Positions 16,735-25,815 of a stretch of DNA of 64,000 nt are shown piece after piece. Every line of letters begins with the position of its first letter. The first letter of the stretch is position 1. Origin of the DNA: JAUVKT01 sp942491535 (GTDB lineage: Bacteria; Bacteroidota; Bacteroidia; Bacteroidales; VadinHA17); NCBI GenBank assembly GCA_942491535.1, contig CALOBV010000005.1, forward strand, positions 248,001-312,000. The letters run 5' to 3'. The notes under the pieces are model-generated. The model saw only the letters and a list, made by a program, of their open reading frames with translations. It ran no database searches and had not been told where the DNA came from. The translations under genes were made by a program, and so were the position numbers.

Positions 16735-18048
16735 ATGAATATTACACTTATTGGGACAGGATACGTTGGATTGGTATCAGGAACCACACTTGCTGAAACG
16801 GGAATAAATGTTACCTGTGTTGATATAGACAGTAAGAAAATAGATAATCTGAATAAAGGCATTATCCCTATTTACGAACCCGGATTGGAGCCAATGGTGC
16901 AGAGGAATGTTAGCGCCGGCAGACTTAATTTTACAACAGACCTTGCCAGTGCAATACAGGGCTCAGAAGCTATCATGATTGCAGTTGGAACACCTCCCGA
17001 TGAAGATGGCAGTGCTGATCTTAAGTATGTTCTGGGAGTAGCCGAAGAGATTGGTAAGAGTCTGAATAACTACGCGGTTGTAATTACAAAAAGCACGGTA
17101 CCAATAGGAACTGCTGAAAAGGTGCGTGCAAAAATTGCCGGAGAACTTAAAAAAAGAGGCTCCGAGGTAGAATTTGATGTGGCATCAAATCCGGAATTCT
17201 TAAAAGAAGGTGATGCCGTAAATGACAGTATGAAGCCAGACAGAATTGTAGTCGGAACTGACTCCAATAGAGCTTCTGAAGTTATAAGAAAATTATATAA
17301 GCCCTTTGTACTGAACGGTCACCCGGTTATCTATATGGATATACCCTCGGCAGAACTCACAAAGTATGCTGCCAATGCAATGCTTGCTACAAAGATAAGT
17401 TTCATCAATGATATCGCTAATCTCTGCGAAAGAGTTGGAGCCGATATAGACATGGTAAGGCGTGGAATTTCTTCTGATTCAAGAATTGGGAACAGGTTCA
17501 TCTACGCCGGTGCAGGTTATGGAGGATCATGCTTCCCAAAAGATGTTAAGGCCATAATTCGCACAGCAGAAGAATATGGATATGGTTTAAAGGTAATGAA
17601 GGCAGTTGACGAGGTAAATGAACTTCAGAAAGAGGTATTGTATAATAAGATATCGACTGTATTTAAAAATAAACTTAAGGGCCTGAAGATTGCAGTCTGG
17701 GGACTGGCATTTAAGCCTAATACTGATGATATGAGGGAAGCTCCTTCTCTTAGACTGATAAGTTTACTCAATAAAGCAGGGGCAAGTATAACCGCATATG
17801 ATCCGGTTGCAATGAATGAATGCAGAAGGAAGATAGGCGATACTATTAACTATGGGAATGATGCATATGACTGTATTATTGATGCTGATGCCCTGGTTCT
17901 GGTTACAGAATGGAATGAATTTAAAAATCCAAACTGGAAGATAGTGCAGAAAGTGATGAAGGACAGGAAAGTTTTTGACGGCCGGAATATTTACGAAAAG
18001 GAGAGCCTTATAGAAATGGGATTTGAATACTACGGAATAGGAAGATAG
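16735..18048 (+). CDS. ugd: UDP-glucose 6-dehydrogenase
   Basis: 437 residues, usual length. An N-terminal Rossmann domain (ITLIGTGYVGLVSG), the middle dimerisation helix and the C-terminal NAD domain are present. The catalytic cysteine lies in GYGGSCFPKDV near residue 264, and VITKSTVPIGTA and ASNPEFLKEGDA are further family blocks. It oxidises UDP-glucose to UDP-glucuronate with two NAD. The next gene, a UDP-glucuronate-epimerase-like protein, begins 2 bp after its stop, so the pair forms a two-step route to UDP-galacturonate for surface polysaccharide. Confidence 0.93.
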   Translation: MNITLIGTGYVGLVSGTTLAETGINVTCVDIDSKKIDNLNKGIIPIYEPGLEPMVQRNVSAGRLNFTTDLASAIQGSEAIMIAVGTPPDEDGSADLKYVLGVAEEIGKSLNNYAVVITKSTVPIGTAEKVRAKIAGELKKRGSEVEFDVASNPEFLKEGDAVNDSMKPDRIVVGTDSNRASEVIRKLYKPFVLNGHPVIYMDIPSAELTKYAANAMLATKISFINDIANLCERVGADIDMVRRGISSDSRIGNRFIYAGAGYGGSCFPKDVKAIIRTAEEYGYGLKVMKAVDEVNELQKEVLYNKISTVFKNKLKGLKIAVWGLAFKPNTDDMREAPSLRLISLLNKAGASITAYDPVAMNECRRKIGDTINYGNDAYDCIIDADALVLVTEWNEFKNPNWKIVQKVMKDRKVFDGRNIYEKESLIEMGFEYYGIGR

Positions 18049-18050
18049 TT

Positions 18051-19103
18051 ATGAGCATTTTAATTACAGGAACGGCAGGATTTATTGGCTTTCACCTTTC
18101 AAGGAGATTGATAAAAGAAGGTCAAAGTGTAGTCGGGATAGACATTATAAACGATTACTACGATGTTAATCTAAAATATGGAAGACTCAAGGAGAAGGGT
18201 ATAGACCACCAAAAGATAGAATATGGTGTGCCCATAAAGAGTTCTCTCTACCCCAACTATACCTTTATAAAATGCGATCTTAACGATTATACTACACTGC
18301 AAAATATTTTTAAGGAAAATAAGTTCACAAGGGTCATTAACCTTGCAGCGCAGGCAGGAGTGAGGTATAGTATAGAGAACCCCAAAGCCTATATAGACAG
18401 TAATATTTCAGGCTTTGCAAATATTCTGGAGTGCTGTCGTAACTATGATATTAAACATCTTGTATATGCCAGCAGCTCAAGCGTATATGGATTGAATGAA
18501 GATATGCCATTTTCAACCTCCGACAATGTTGACCACCCTATCAGTCTCTACGCTGCCTCGAAGAAATCTAACGAACTGATGGCACATACCTACAGTCACC
18601 TCTATTCACTTCCAACTACGGGATTGAGATTTTTTACTGTTTACGGTCCATGGGGAAGACCCGATATGGCTCTTTTTATATTTACAAAAGCCATACTTGA
18701 GGATAAAGCGATAAGCATAAATAATCACGGCAATATGGAACGTGATTTTACCTACGTGGATGATATTGTTGAATCCATTAAGAGAATAACAGACATCACT
18801 CCTGTGCCTGACCCTGAATGGTCGGGACTAAAACCAGATCCCTCATCTTCTCCTTCGCCCTACAGGATATATAATATAGGAAATAACTCGCCCGTTAAAC
18901 TGATGGACTTTGTCGAAGCAATTGAGAAGGAACTGGGAAAAGAAGCAATTAAGGAATTCAGACCCATGCAGGCAGGTGATGTTCCTTCTACATGGGCCAA
19001 TGTTGAAGATCTTAGCAAAATAACCGGCTTTAGGCCGGCCACACCAATAGAAAAAGGAATAAGGGATTTCATTACCTGGTACAGATCTTATTACCCGGTC
19101 TAG
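18051..19103 (+). CDS. UDP-glucuronate 4-epimerase-like SDR
   Basis: 350 residues of the extended short-chain dehydrogenase family: the NAD motif GTAGFIGFH at the N-terminus, catalytic Ser (ASSSSVYG) and YAASK (Tyr, Lys). The insertion DYYDVNLKYGRLKE and NLAAQAGVRYSIENP are typical of UDP-glucuronate 4-epimerases (CapI/LspL/GAE group). Coupling to ugd (2-bp gap) supports UDP-glucuronate as substrate. It is convergent with spmAB, only 6 bp apart. Confidence 0.88.
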   Translation: MSILITGTAGFIGFHLSRRLIKEGQSVVGIDIINDYYDVNLKYGRLKEKGIDHQKIEYGVPIKSSLYPNYTFIKCDLNDYTTLQNIFKENKFTRVINLAAQAGVRYSIENPKAYIDSNISGFANILECCRNYDIKHLVYASSSSVYGLNEDMPFSTSDNVDHPISLYAASKKSNELMAHTYSHLYSLPTTGLRFFTVYGPWGRPDMALFIFTKAILEDKAISINNHGNMERDFTYVDDIVESIKRITDITPVPDPEWSGLKPDPSSSPSPYRIYNIGNNSPVKLMDFVEAIEKELGKEAIKEFRPMQAGDVPSTWANVEDLSKITGFRPATPIEKGIRDFITWYRSYYPV

Positions 19104-19109
19104 CACTTA

Positions 19110-20342
19110 TTATGCAAAAAACAGGTAGCCTATAAAAATGGCTGCTATAATTCCTGCAAAATCGGCTATCAGGCCGCAGGTAATTGCATATCGTGTGTTC
19201 TTTATACCAACTGAGCCAAAATATACTGCAATTATATAGAAAGTAGTATCGGTTGCTCCCTGGAAGGTTGAAGCCAGGCGGCCTACAAATGAATCGGCTC
19301 CATGGACAGTCATTGCATCAACCATCATTCCCCTTGCCCCTGCCCCGCTCAGTGGCTTCATAAAGGCAGTAGGCAGAGCATCTACAAAGCCTGTATCAAA
19401 TCCCATAAAGGCAACAGCTTTGCCTATTCCGTCAATAATCAGATCGAAGGCTCCGGAAGCCCTGAAAACACCGATTGCGACAAGTATGGCCACGAGGAAA
19501 GGAATAATCTTTATAGCAATGCTAAAACCTTCTTTGGCTCCTTCAATAAAACTATCATATACATTTACTCTTTTTACCATGGCAAGCACTATAAAAGACA
19601 CAATCACCGAAAATAATATAAAGCTCGCGGCAAAGGTTGATATGCTGGCTATTTCCTCACGGGGAAGTGAGCTGAAATACCAGATAATACCCACTATTAT
19701 AGCTGTCATACCACCAAGATAAAGCAAAATGGTTCTGTTAAGCAGGTTTATCTTCTGTGCAATAGCAACTGAGATCATGCCTGCAAGTGTCGAAAAAAAT
19801 GTTGCCAGCAGGATTGGAATAAATATATCGGCAGGATTTGCAGCACCGAGCTGCGCCCTGTATACCATTACACTGATGGGTATTATTGTAAGGCCGGAGG
19901 TGTTAAGCACAAGAAACATGATCTGCGCATTTGATGCACTGTCTTTTTCCTTATTTACCTCCTGCATCTCCTTCATTGCCTTCAGTCCCATTGGAGTTGC
20001 AGCATTATCGAGGCCAAGCATATTGGCAGCAAGGTTCATCATTATTGATCCATAAGCCGGATGATCTTCAGGTAGCTCGGGAAATAATTTACGGAAGAAT
20101 GGACCCACCAGCCTTGAAAATATCTTTACAACTCCTCCCTTTTCACCCACTTTCATTAAGCCCAGCCAGAGGGTTAATACACCGGTAAGCCCCAGGGATA
20201 TCTCAAAGCCTGTTTTAGCGCTTGAGAATGTGGCATTTACCATCTCGCTAAATACTTCGGTATTTCCGGTAAATATTAACTGCCCCAGGGCAAATATAAA
20301 TGCCAGGAGAAAAAATGCTATCCAGATGTAATTCAGAGCCAT
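19110..20342 (-). CDS. fused SpmA-SpmB nucleoside-recognition membrane protein
   Basis: 410 residues that join the two halves usually encoded as separate spore-maturation proteins. There is an SpmA-like Gate domain in about 1-200 (LGLMKVGEKGGVVKIFSRL, MMNLAANMLGLDNAATPMG) and an SpmB-like Gate domain in about 215-410 (EGAKEGFSIAIKIIPFLVAI, GARGMMVDAMTVHGADSF). About nine membrane helices are predicted. In non-sporulating Bacteroidota such fusions are common and probably act in transport; the substrate is unknown. The gene follows the DUF1080 gene by 16 bp on the same strand and may be read from the same transcript. Confidence 0.8.
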   Translation of the reverse strand: MALNYIWIAFFLLAFIFALGQLIFTGNTEVFSEMVNATFSSAKTGFEISLGLTGVLTLWLGLMKVGEKGGVVKIFSRLVGPFFRKLFPELPEDHPAYGSIMMNLAANMLGLDNAATPMGLKAMKEMQEVNKEKDSASNAQIMFLVLNTSGLTIIPISVMVYRAQLGAANPADIFIPILLATFFSTLAGMISVAIAQKINLLNRTILLYLGGMTAIIVGIIWYFSSLPREEIASISTFAASFILFSVIVSFIVLAMVKRVNVYDSFIEGAKEGFSIAIKIIPFLVAILVAIGVFRASGAFDLIIDGIGKAVAFMGFDTGFVDALPTAFMKPLSGAGARGMMVDAMTVHGADSFVGRLASTFQGATDTTFYIIAVYFGSVGIKNTRYAITCGLIADFAGIIAAIFIGYLFFA

Positions 20343-20358
20343 ACTAAAACATATTTTA

Positions 20359-23300
20359 CTAATCTAGTTCTTTTATCCTGATATTCCTGAAACTTAGTAC
20401 CGATCCATGTCCCAGGAACCCAATATGCCCCTTTTCTCTCTTTAAACCTGGATGATCACGATGATCCATGGTACCTTTATCGCGAGCTTCAGCAATATCG
20501 CCATCTACAATAACTTCTCCATTCAATATAATTTTAATACGTGTTCCGTCAACAATTACTTCCTCCGAGTTCCATTCATCCAGGGGTTTCAGAAAGCCTC
20601 TTTTTGCAGGAATCACGCCATAAACAGATCCATGATACTGGTAAGGTTCCAGGTCGGCATAAATATCAGCCCTGTTATCGAGTATCTGCAACTCCATACC
20701 TACATAAGCAGCGTCTCCTTCAAGTGGAGCTCTTATACCAAGTCCGTTATTTGCCCCTTCTGTAAGTTTAAACTCGAATCTGAAATTAAAATTACTGTAT
20801 TCATTCTCTGTATATAAATTTCCTCCTGATCCCTGGTTTGGCTTAACGGTAATTGTCCCATCCTCAACAACATACGATGATTTATCTCCAATCCAGTTAT
20901 CAAGGTTACTTCCATTAAAAAGAGCCATAAAGCCTTCAAGTCTTTCCAGTCCGGTCAGATTATATTCCCTGCTGTTAATCTCCCTAACATAGATGTCTCT
21001 GAATGCAAGTTCATTTCCATGTGCCTGCAATTCAATTGCACCTTCCGGAAATATGGGGATTGAACGATCCCAGTAGTTTTCCATAATAACATCATCCACT
21101 ACCAGTTCACCATTTAGCCATACCGATACTCTTTCTCCTATCATAATTATCCTGAATGTATTCCAGTCATCAATGGGATTATCAGCTATTACCAGAGGAT
21201 CACTTTCGTTAACAGAATTGTTATACAGTCCGCCAGAACCAACCTGTGCTCCAACTTCAACTCTTGAAGTATCCCATATCTGCACCTGTGGAGTGCCACG
21301 TAAATAAATCCCACTGTCGCCTTCCCTGCTTATTCTCCAATCTACAAGCATCTCAAAATCTGCATATTCCTTAACTGAACAAAGATTGGCACCATTACCA
21401 CTAAACCATATTGCATTGTTGCTAACACTCCAGTTATCCTTCATCTTTTTGTTGGCCTCCTCCTGTTTGCGGGCAAGCTCAGATTTACTCATTTTTGATC
21501 TTGCTACAGGATCTTCAACCAGGCCCTGCCATCCACCCAGGTCGTTCCCGTTAAACATCGATACAAAGCCCTTATCATCTGGCATTTCCTCAATATAATT
21601 TTTTATGCGCTCAATATCGTATTCACTGCCATCACCTTTAATAAGAGCAATAATATCCTCAAGCACAAGCCTTACATTCTCACCATACAATCCAACTCTT
21701 TCATTATCAGGTGGCAAAGCAATTTGCATCGCTGACCTTATTGCAACCTGGTTTATAACATTATCGTCAAAATAACTTGCAGCAAACATCAATGCAGGAA
21801 TTGTATGTATATCTGAAATATTTGAAAGAACCTTAACTTTTAAGTCATGAGTCTCTGCGTAGGGCATAATTTTTCTCAGTAATAACAATTTCTGATCCTT
21901 CGTAATATCAGCAATTGTTACCTGTCGTATATAACCTTCGAAGGCTGGTCTCAGGTAGCTTTTGTCGTCAGAGCTACAAATATCAAAGAGGGCATATAAG
22001 GCAGAATTATCAATCCAGCCGGCCAGGGCATCAAAGCACAATTCTTTTAAACCGGCTTCTGCATTATAGAAATTTTCAAGCACCAGTTTCAAAGCTTTGC
22101 TTCCTCCTACTCCTTTAAGCACAGGAATAATTTCATTCTTTAATGCTGGGTCAGATGCAGCTTCGATAAGAAGATCTGCTCTCTTTTCCTTTTCAGGTAT
22201 TTGATTCGCCGCCCTCACCAGGGCCTGTTGTACCTGAATTATTTCTTCTCTTTCTCCTGTTATAGTTAACAGTTCAATTAGCTCAGGGATATCATCTTCA
22301 CTAACTATATTCTTAAGCGAAACATATGCAGCATTCCTAACCAGGTCGGAGTCAGACCCTGTTTCTGTAAGCATATGCTTAAAATACTTATTATCACCTC
22401 CCTGTGCCAGTAACATTAATGAGAATGCCTTAGTAATCTCCCCTGCTTGAGGATATGCATTTGCAATCATGCCAAGTCTTTCCTTATCAGCTATGGTTGA
22501 AAATAATGAGAATGCCTTCTCCTGGTCTTCTATATCAGGGTAAGAATGCATATAAGAAATGAGATCAGCCGCCGCATCCTTTCCTTCAAGCACTGTTAAG
22601 GTTTCAAGGGCAGCAAGCCTGATATTCCTGTCTGCATTATTTATCAGCTTCTTAATAGATGGTACAACACGGGTGTCGCCACGTTGACCCAGCATGTGAA
22701 TAATACCCGGAACGTACTTATTATCTGTTTTAGCAAGCGCTTCTAAGTAGGCATTACTTGCTTCTTCTCCGGGGACAGATACTGCCAGAGCAAGTGCATG
22801 ACTTCTGTACTGCAGATTCTCATCATCAAAATCAGAGATTAGCAGTTTTGCGGCTGTACTGCTGTTAATCTTCACTTTCAGAGCAAGAGCATTAGCCTTA
22901 AACTGGATTGAGTTTTCTCCTGTTTTTTTAATTATTTCATTACATATTTTATCTGCCTTCTTTATATCACCTCTGTAAGCCAGTTCAGATGCATAATTAA
23001 GGTAGGCATCAAGTGCACTGGTTCTCTCCCATGAGTAGGCTGCCATTTTAGCAGCCGAGGCCAATGTTTTTAAGGCACCGGGATGTGCGCTTCTGGCCAT
23101 GGCATTTAGAGCTGCTTTCTTTTCATCCACAGAGCCCGTATTGTGCCATGAAATATATTCTTCTATTGCTAAATCAGATTTGAAGTGAGCAAGTGTATTC
23201 ATTATAGAAGCTGCAGTACTGATACTTTTATCCTTAAGCTTCGCTGCAAGAACCTCTTCAGAGTTATTATCGCCTGCCAGGGTAATAACAGCCAGGGCAG

Positions 23301-23742
23301 CCTCAGCAAGGTCGGGATTGGTTACAAAGTTGCATGAAAACTCCGAAGCCTTTTCACCTCCAACGATCTTAAGCTGACTGAAGAAAAATCGCCTGGTATT
23401 CAGTCCTGCAGAGGAAGAAATAAATTCAATGCATTTTGCTTCCCATTTGTCTTTTATTGAAGGCTTGGTCCCTTCGGACAGGTACCTGCTATATGACTCT
23501 ATAAGGAATCTTGCACGGGTATCGTCGCCACTTCCCGGCTCGATAATTCCCGAGCAGACCTTATCCCAGCCCTTATCTCCTATATCTGTCATAAGTCCCA
23601 TATGTACTTCAAGGTCATCCTGACTATATACAGGCATTCTTGCAAGCAGGTCGGCTACTTTGGTTTCAAGTGTTCTAACATCCTGGTTATAGGCCCAGAG
23701 CGAACTTATAAGGGCAAACGCTAATATTACTAGTCTTCTCAT
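20359..23742 (-). CDS. exported HEAT-repeat protein with two DUF1080 (3-keto-glycoside hydrolase-type) domains
   Basis: 1127 residues. A signal peptide (to about residue 19) is followed by a long alpha-helical solenoid of HEAT-like repeats (about 90-700, such as DNKYVPGIIHMLGQRGDTRV). Two DUF1080 domains follow: about 735-915 (FVSMFNGNDLGGWQG) and 945-1127 (FMALFNGSNLDNWIG). DUF1080 domains include 3-keto-disaccharide hydrolases that cleave sugars oxidised at C3; they are jelly-roll folds similar to concanavalin-type lectins. The upstream Gfo/Idh oxidoreductase, 25 bp away, could supply the keto sugar. Two DUF1080 copies in one chain with a scaffold suggest one may bind and one cleave. Confidence 0.8.
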   Translation of the reverse strand: MRRLVILAFALISSLWAYNQDVRTLETKVADLLARMPVYSQDDLEVHMGLMTDIGDKGWDKVCSGIIEPGSGDDTRARFLIESYSRYLSEGTKPSIKDKWEAKCIEFISSSAGLNTRRFFFSQLKIVGGEKASEFSCNFVTNPDLAEAALAVITLAGDNNSEEVLAAKLKDKSISTAASIMNTLAHFKSDLAIEEYISWHNTGSVDEKKAALNAMARSAHPGALKTLASAAKMAAYSWERTSALDAYLNYASELAYRGDIKKADKICNEIIKKTGENSIQFKANALALKVKINSSTAAKLLISDFDDENLQYRSHALALAVSVPGEEASNAYLEALAKTDNKYVPGIIHMLGQRGDTRVVPSIKKLINNADRNIRLAALETLTVLEGKDAAADLISYMHSYPDIEDQEKAFSLFSTIADKERLGMIANAYPQAGEITKAFSLMLLAQGGDNKYFKHMLTETGSDSDLVRNAAYVSLKNIVSEDDIPELIELLTITGEREEIIQVQQALVRAANQIPEKEKRADLLIEAASDPALKNEIIPVLKGVGGSKALKLVLENFYNAEAGLKELCFDALAGWIDNSALYALFDICSSDDKSYLRPAFEGYIRQVTIADITKDQKLLLLRKIMPYAETHDLKVKVLSNISDIHTIPALMFAASYFDDNVINQVAIRSAMQIALPPDNERVGLYGENVRLVLEDIIALIKGDGSEYDIERIKNYIEEMPDDKGFVSMFNGNDLGGWQGLVEDPVARSKMSKSELARKQEEANKKMKDNWSVSNNAIWFSGNGANLCSVKEYADFEMLVDWRISREGDSGIYLRGTPQVQIWDTSRVEVGAQVGSGGLYNNSVNESDPLVIADNPIDDWNTFRIIMIGERVSVWLNGELVVDDVIMENYWDRSIPIFPEGAIELQAHGNELAFRDIYVREINSREYNLTGLERLEGFMALFNGSNLDNWIGDKSSYVVEDGTITVKPNQGSGGNLYTENEYSNFNFRFEFKLTEGANNGLGIRAPLEGDAAYVGMELQILDNRADIYADLEPYQYHGSVYGVIPAKRGFLKPLDEWNSEEVIVDGTRIKIILNGEVIVDGDIAEARDKGTMDHRDHPGLKREKGHIGFLGHGSVLSFRNIRIKELD

Positions 23743-23767
23743 TCTTGATTTTGCTTAAAATAAAATA

Positions 23768-25036
23768 CTAAATAGTCCATGGACCTCTCATTGGCTGATA
23801 TATAAGCCGGTTAGCGCCCTCATCGTCAACAAATCTTTGTTTAACAGGATCATATTCAAGATTTCGTCCCAATCTTACAGCACAAATACCAAGGTTTACT
23901 ATAGTCGATGACCTGTGACCATTTATCTCGTTTAGAGCAAACTTCTGCCTTGTTCTTACTGAATCGCTGAAATTTGTTATCTGTGGCTCAGGTTCAGGTA
24001 GTGAATTAGCCAGTTCCTGAATATCCGGAATGGTCGATCTGAACCCCTTAAAAATCTTACCACCGGGACCCTCTATATATGAGGCCCCGGCGTCTCTGTT
24101 TGCCCCGTCAAGAATAATTTTACATCCATCATCATAGGTATATTCAATACGGCGCCATGAACCAACAGCATCGGGGTGTTGTTGTGGTGCGTCAACTTCT
24201 ATATATCGCGGGCTGGTATTGTCTTTACCAAGGAGATACTGAACGGGATCAAGATAGTGCTGTCCCATATCGCCCAATCCACCTCCGTCATAATCCCAGT
24301 ATCCTCTGAAATTGGCATGAACACGGGCAATGTTGTAAGGCTTATATGGCGCCGGTCCAAGCCAGCTTTCATAATCCAGGTTAGCAGGAACTTCCTGGGG
24401 TTCAAGATTATGTTTCCCGCTCCAGTAAAATTTCCAGTCATAACCGGTATGTCCGCTTACGGTAACTTTAAGCGGCCAACCAAGCACACCGCTATCGACA
24501 ATCTTCTTTAAAGGTTTAACAGTGGTTCCCAGTCCGTAAAACTGATCCTTAAACCTGAACCAGGTATTCAGGCGAAACATCCTGCCGTACTTATTCACTG
24601 CCTCTACAACTTCTATTCCTTCACCAATGGTACGTGTCATTGGTTTTTCGCACCATATATCCTTCCCTGCTTCGGCAGCCATTTTCGACATTATACCATG
24701 CCAGTGTGGTGGTGTTGCTATATGGATAATATCAATATCAGGCCGGGCAAGCATCTCCCTGAAATCTCTGTAGGCATCGACACCCCTGCCCGTAATCTGG
24801 AGGGCTTTTTCAATATGGTCGGTGTCGACATCACAGATTGCCAGTACACGGGTACCCTCATAAGGAATATGACCCCGACCCATTCCACCAACACCAATTA
24901 TCCCTTTTGTTAACTGATCGCTTGGGGCTGTAAAACCTGTTCCTCCAAGGACATAACGGGGCACAATAGTAAATGCCAGGGTAGCGGCAGCACTCTTCTT
25001 CAAAAAGTTTCGCCTCCCTAATTTTTTGTTCTTCAT
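23768..25036 (-). CDS. Tat-exported Gfo/Idh/MocA-family oxidoreductase
   Basis: 422 residues. The N-terminus carries a twin-arginine signal (GRRNFLKKSAAATLAF), so the folded protein with its cofactor should be exported. The NAD(P)-binding motif GVGGMGRGH lies near 50, the family motif EKP in CEKPMTRT near 130, and a C-terminal alpha/beta substrate domain follows. Exported relatives oxidise sugars or open glycosidic bonds using tightly bound NAD. It is first in an operon with the DUF1080 gene. Two inverted repeats lie upstream (25074-25099 and 25129-25157) and may regulate it. Confidence 0.85.
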   Translation of the reverse strand: MKNKKLGRRNFLKKSAAATLAFTIVPRYVLGGTGFTAPSDQLTKGIIGVGGMGRGHIPYEGTRVLAICDVDTDHIEKALQITGRGVDAYRDFREMLARPDIDIIHIATPPHWHGIMSKMAAEAGKDIWCEKPMTRTIGEGIEVVEAVNKYGRMFRLNTWFRFKDQFYGLGTTVKPLKKIVDSGVLGWPLKVTVSGHTGYDWKFYWSGKHNLEPQEVPANLDYESWLGPAPYKPYNIARVHANFRGYWDYDGGGLGDMGQHYLDPVQYLLGKDNTSPRYIEVDAPQQHPDAVGSWRRIEYTYDDGCKIILDGANRDAGASYIEGPGGKIFKGFRSTIPDIQELANSLPEPEPQITNFSDSVRTRQKFALNEINGHRSSTIVNLGICAVRLGRNLEYDPVKQRFVDDEGANRLIYQPMRGPWTI

Positions 25037-25073
25037 AGTGATATAGTTTCTTCTGACTAGATCCTGGCAGGAG

Positions 25074-25099
25074 TTATAGCCTGGAATTACCGGCTATAA
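25074..25099. promoter_or_regulatory. 8-bp inverted repeat upstream of the Gfo/Idh gene
   Basis: TTATAGCC (25074-25081) and GGCTATAA (25092-25099) form a perfect stem with a 10-nt loop, 38 bp before the Gfo/Idh start. No T-tract follows on the minus strand, so an operator is more likely than a terminator. Confidence 0.35.
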
Positions 25100-25128
25100 G
25101 AATTACATGTCAGAATCGGATTAAGAAT

Positions 25129-25157
25129 GCAATTTGCATGATTTTGGAGCAAATTGC
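25129..25157. promoter_or_regulatory. 9-bp inverted repeat GCAATTTGC-N11-GCAAATTGC
   Basis: The arms at 25129-25137 and 25149-25157 are perfectly complementary. The site lies between the stop of the TPR gene (25195) and the Gfo/Idh start (25036). It is a candidate binding site for a dimeric regulator of the Gfo/Idh-DUF1080 operon or the end structure of the upstream operon. Confidence 0.4.
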
Positions 25158-25194
25158 AAACTTGCCCGGTTCTTTTTTATTATGCTCTGGGAAG

Positions 25195-25815
25195 CTACTT
25201 CAAGAGGTTAAGCCCTTCAAGTGCTGAACTACCATTTGGCGTATTCAAGAGTGCTTTTTGAAATAAAACAGTGGCTTCACGTATATTATTCAATTTGAAA
25301 TTCGACCAGGCAAGCATGGTTAATCCATCATAGTCAAAGGGGTATAGATTAACTACCTTCTCAAACTGTTTTCGCGCCATTTCGTATTCTTCCCTACCGT
25401 AATAAATAAGCCCAAGCCTGTGTATAGCAATAGAATTATTGGGAGATATTTCCAGGATCTTTTCATACTGTTTAATCACCTCTGTCCAGTTACCCATCGC
25501 TGCAGCAGGATATACCAGACCAAACCTTGCCTCTATTGCATAAGGCATCAGAGAAATAGACTTATTGTAATAGGCTTTTGCTTCGGTGAAATTTCCTGAA
25601 AGATAAGTTAACCATCCAAGTCGCAGGTTAATCTCGTATGAATTTTCATCATACACCTCTTTAAGGGATATTGCAGCCGCACTGAAATCTCCTGTTGCTT
25701 CCTGGATATAGCTTTTCTGGAAGGCATCCTTGATTTCGACAAAACTCTGGCCCGATGCATTAACTGAAAAAATGAATAATAAAATTACAAATGTTTTAGC
25801 TTTTAAAATGTCCAT
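25195..25815 (-). CDS. exported TPR protein, last gene of the six-gene operon
   Basis: 206 residues with an N-terminal signal peptide (cleaved after about SVNASGQ, residue 23) and about five tetratricopeptide repeats covering the rest (for example AIEARFGLVYPAAAMGNWTE, AIHRLGLIYYGREEYEMARK). TPRs mediate protein-protein contact. Its ATG lies 13 bp inside the preceding barrel gene (25803-25815 overlap), so translation is coupled. Likely a periplasmic partner of the barrel protein. No catalytic motif. Confidence 0.75.
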   Translation of the reverse strand: MDILKAKTFVILLFIFSVNASGQSFVEIKDAFQKSYIQEATGDFSAAAISLKEVYDENSYEINLRLGWLTYLSGNFTEAKAYYNKSISLMPYAIEARFGLVYPAAAMGNWTEVIKQYEKILEISPNNSIAIHRLGLIYYGREEYEMARKQFEKVVNLYPFDYDGLTMLAWSNFKLNNIREATVLFQKALLNTPNGSSALEGLNLLK

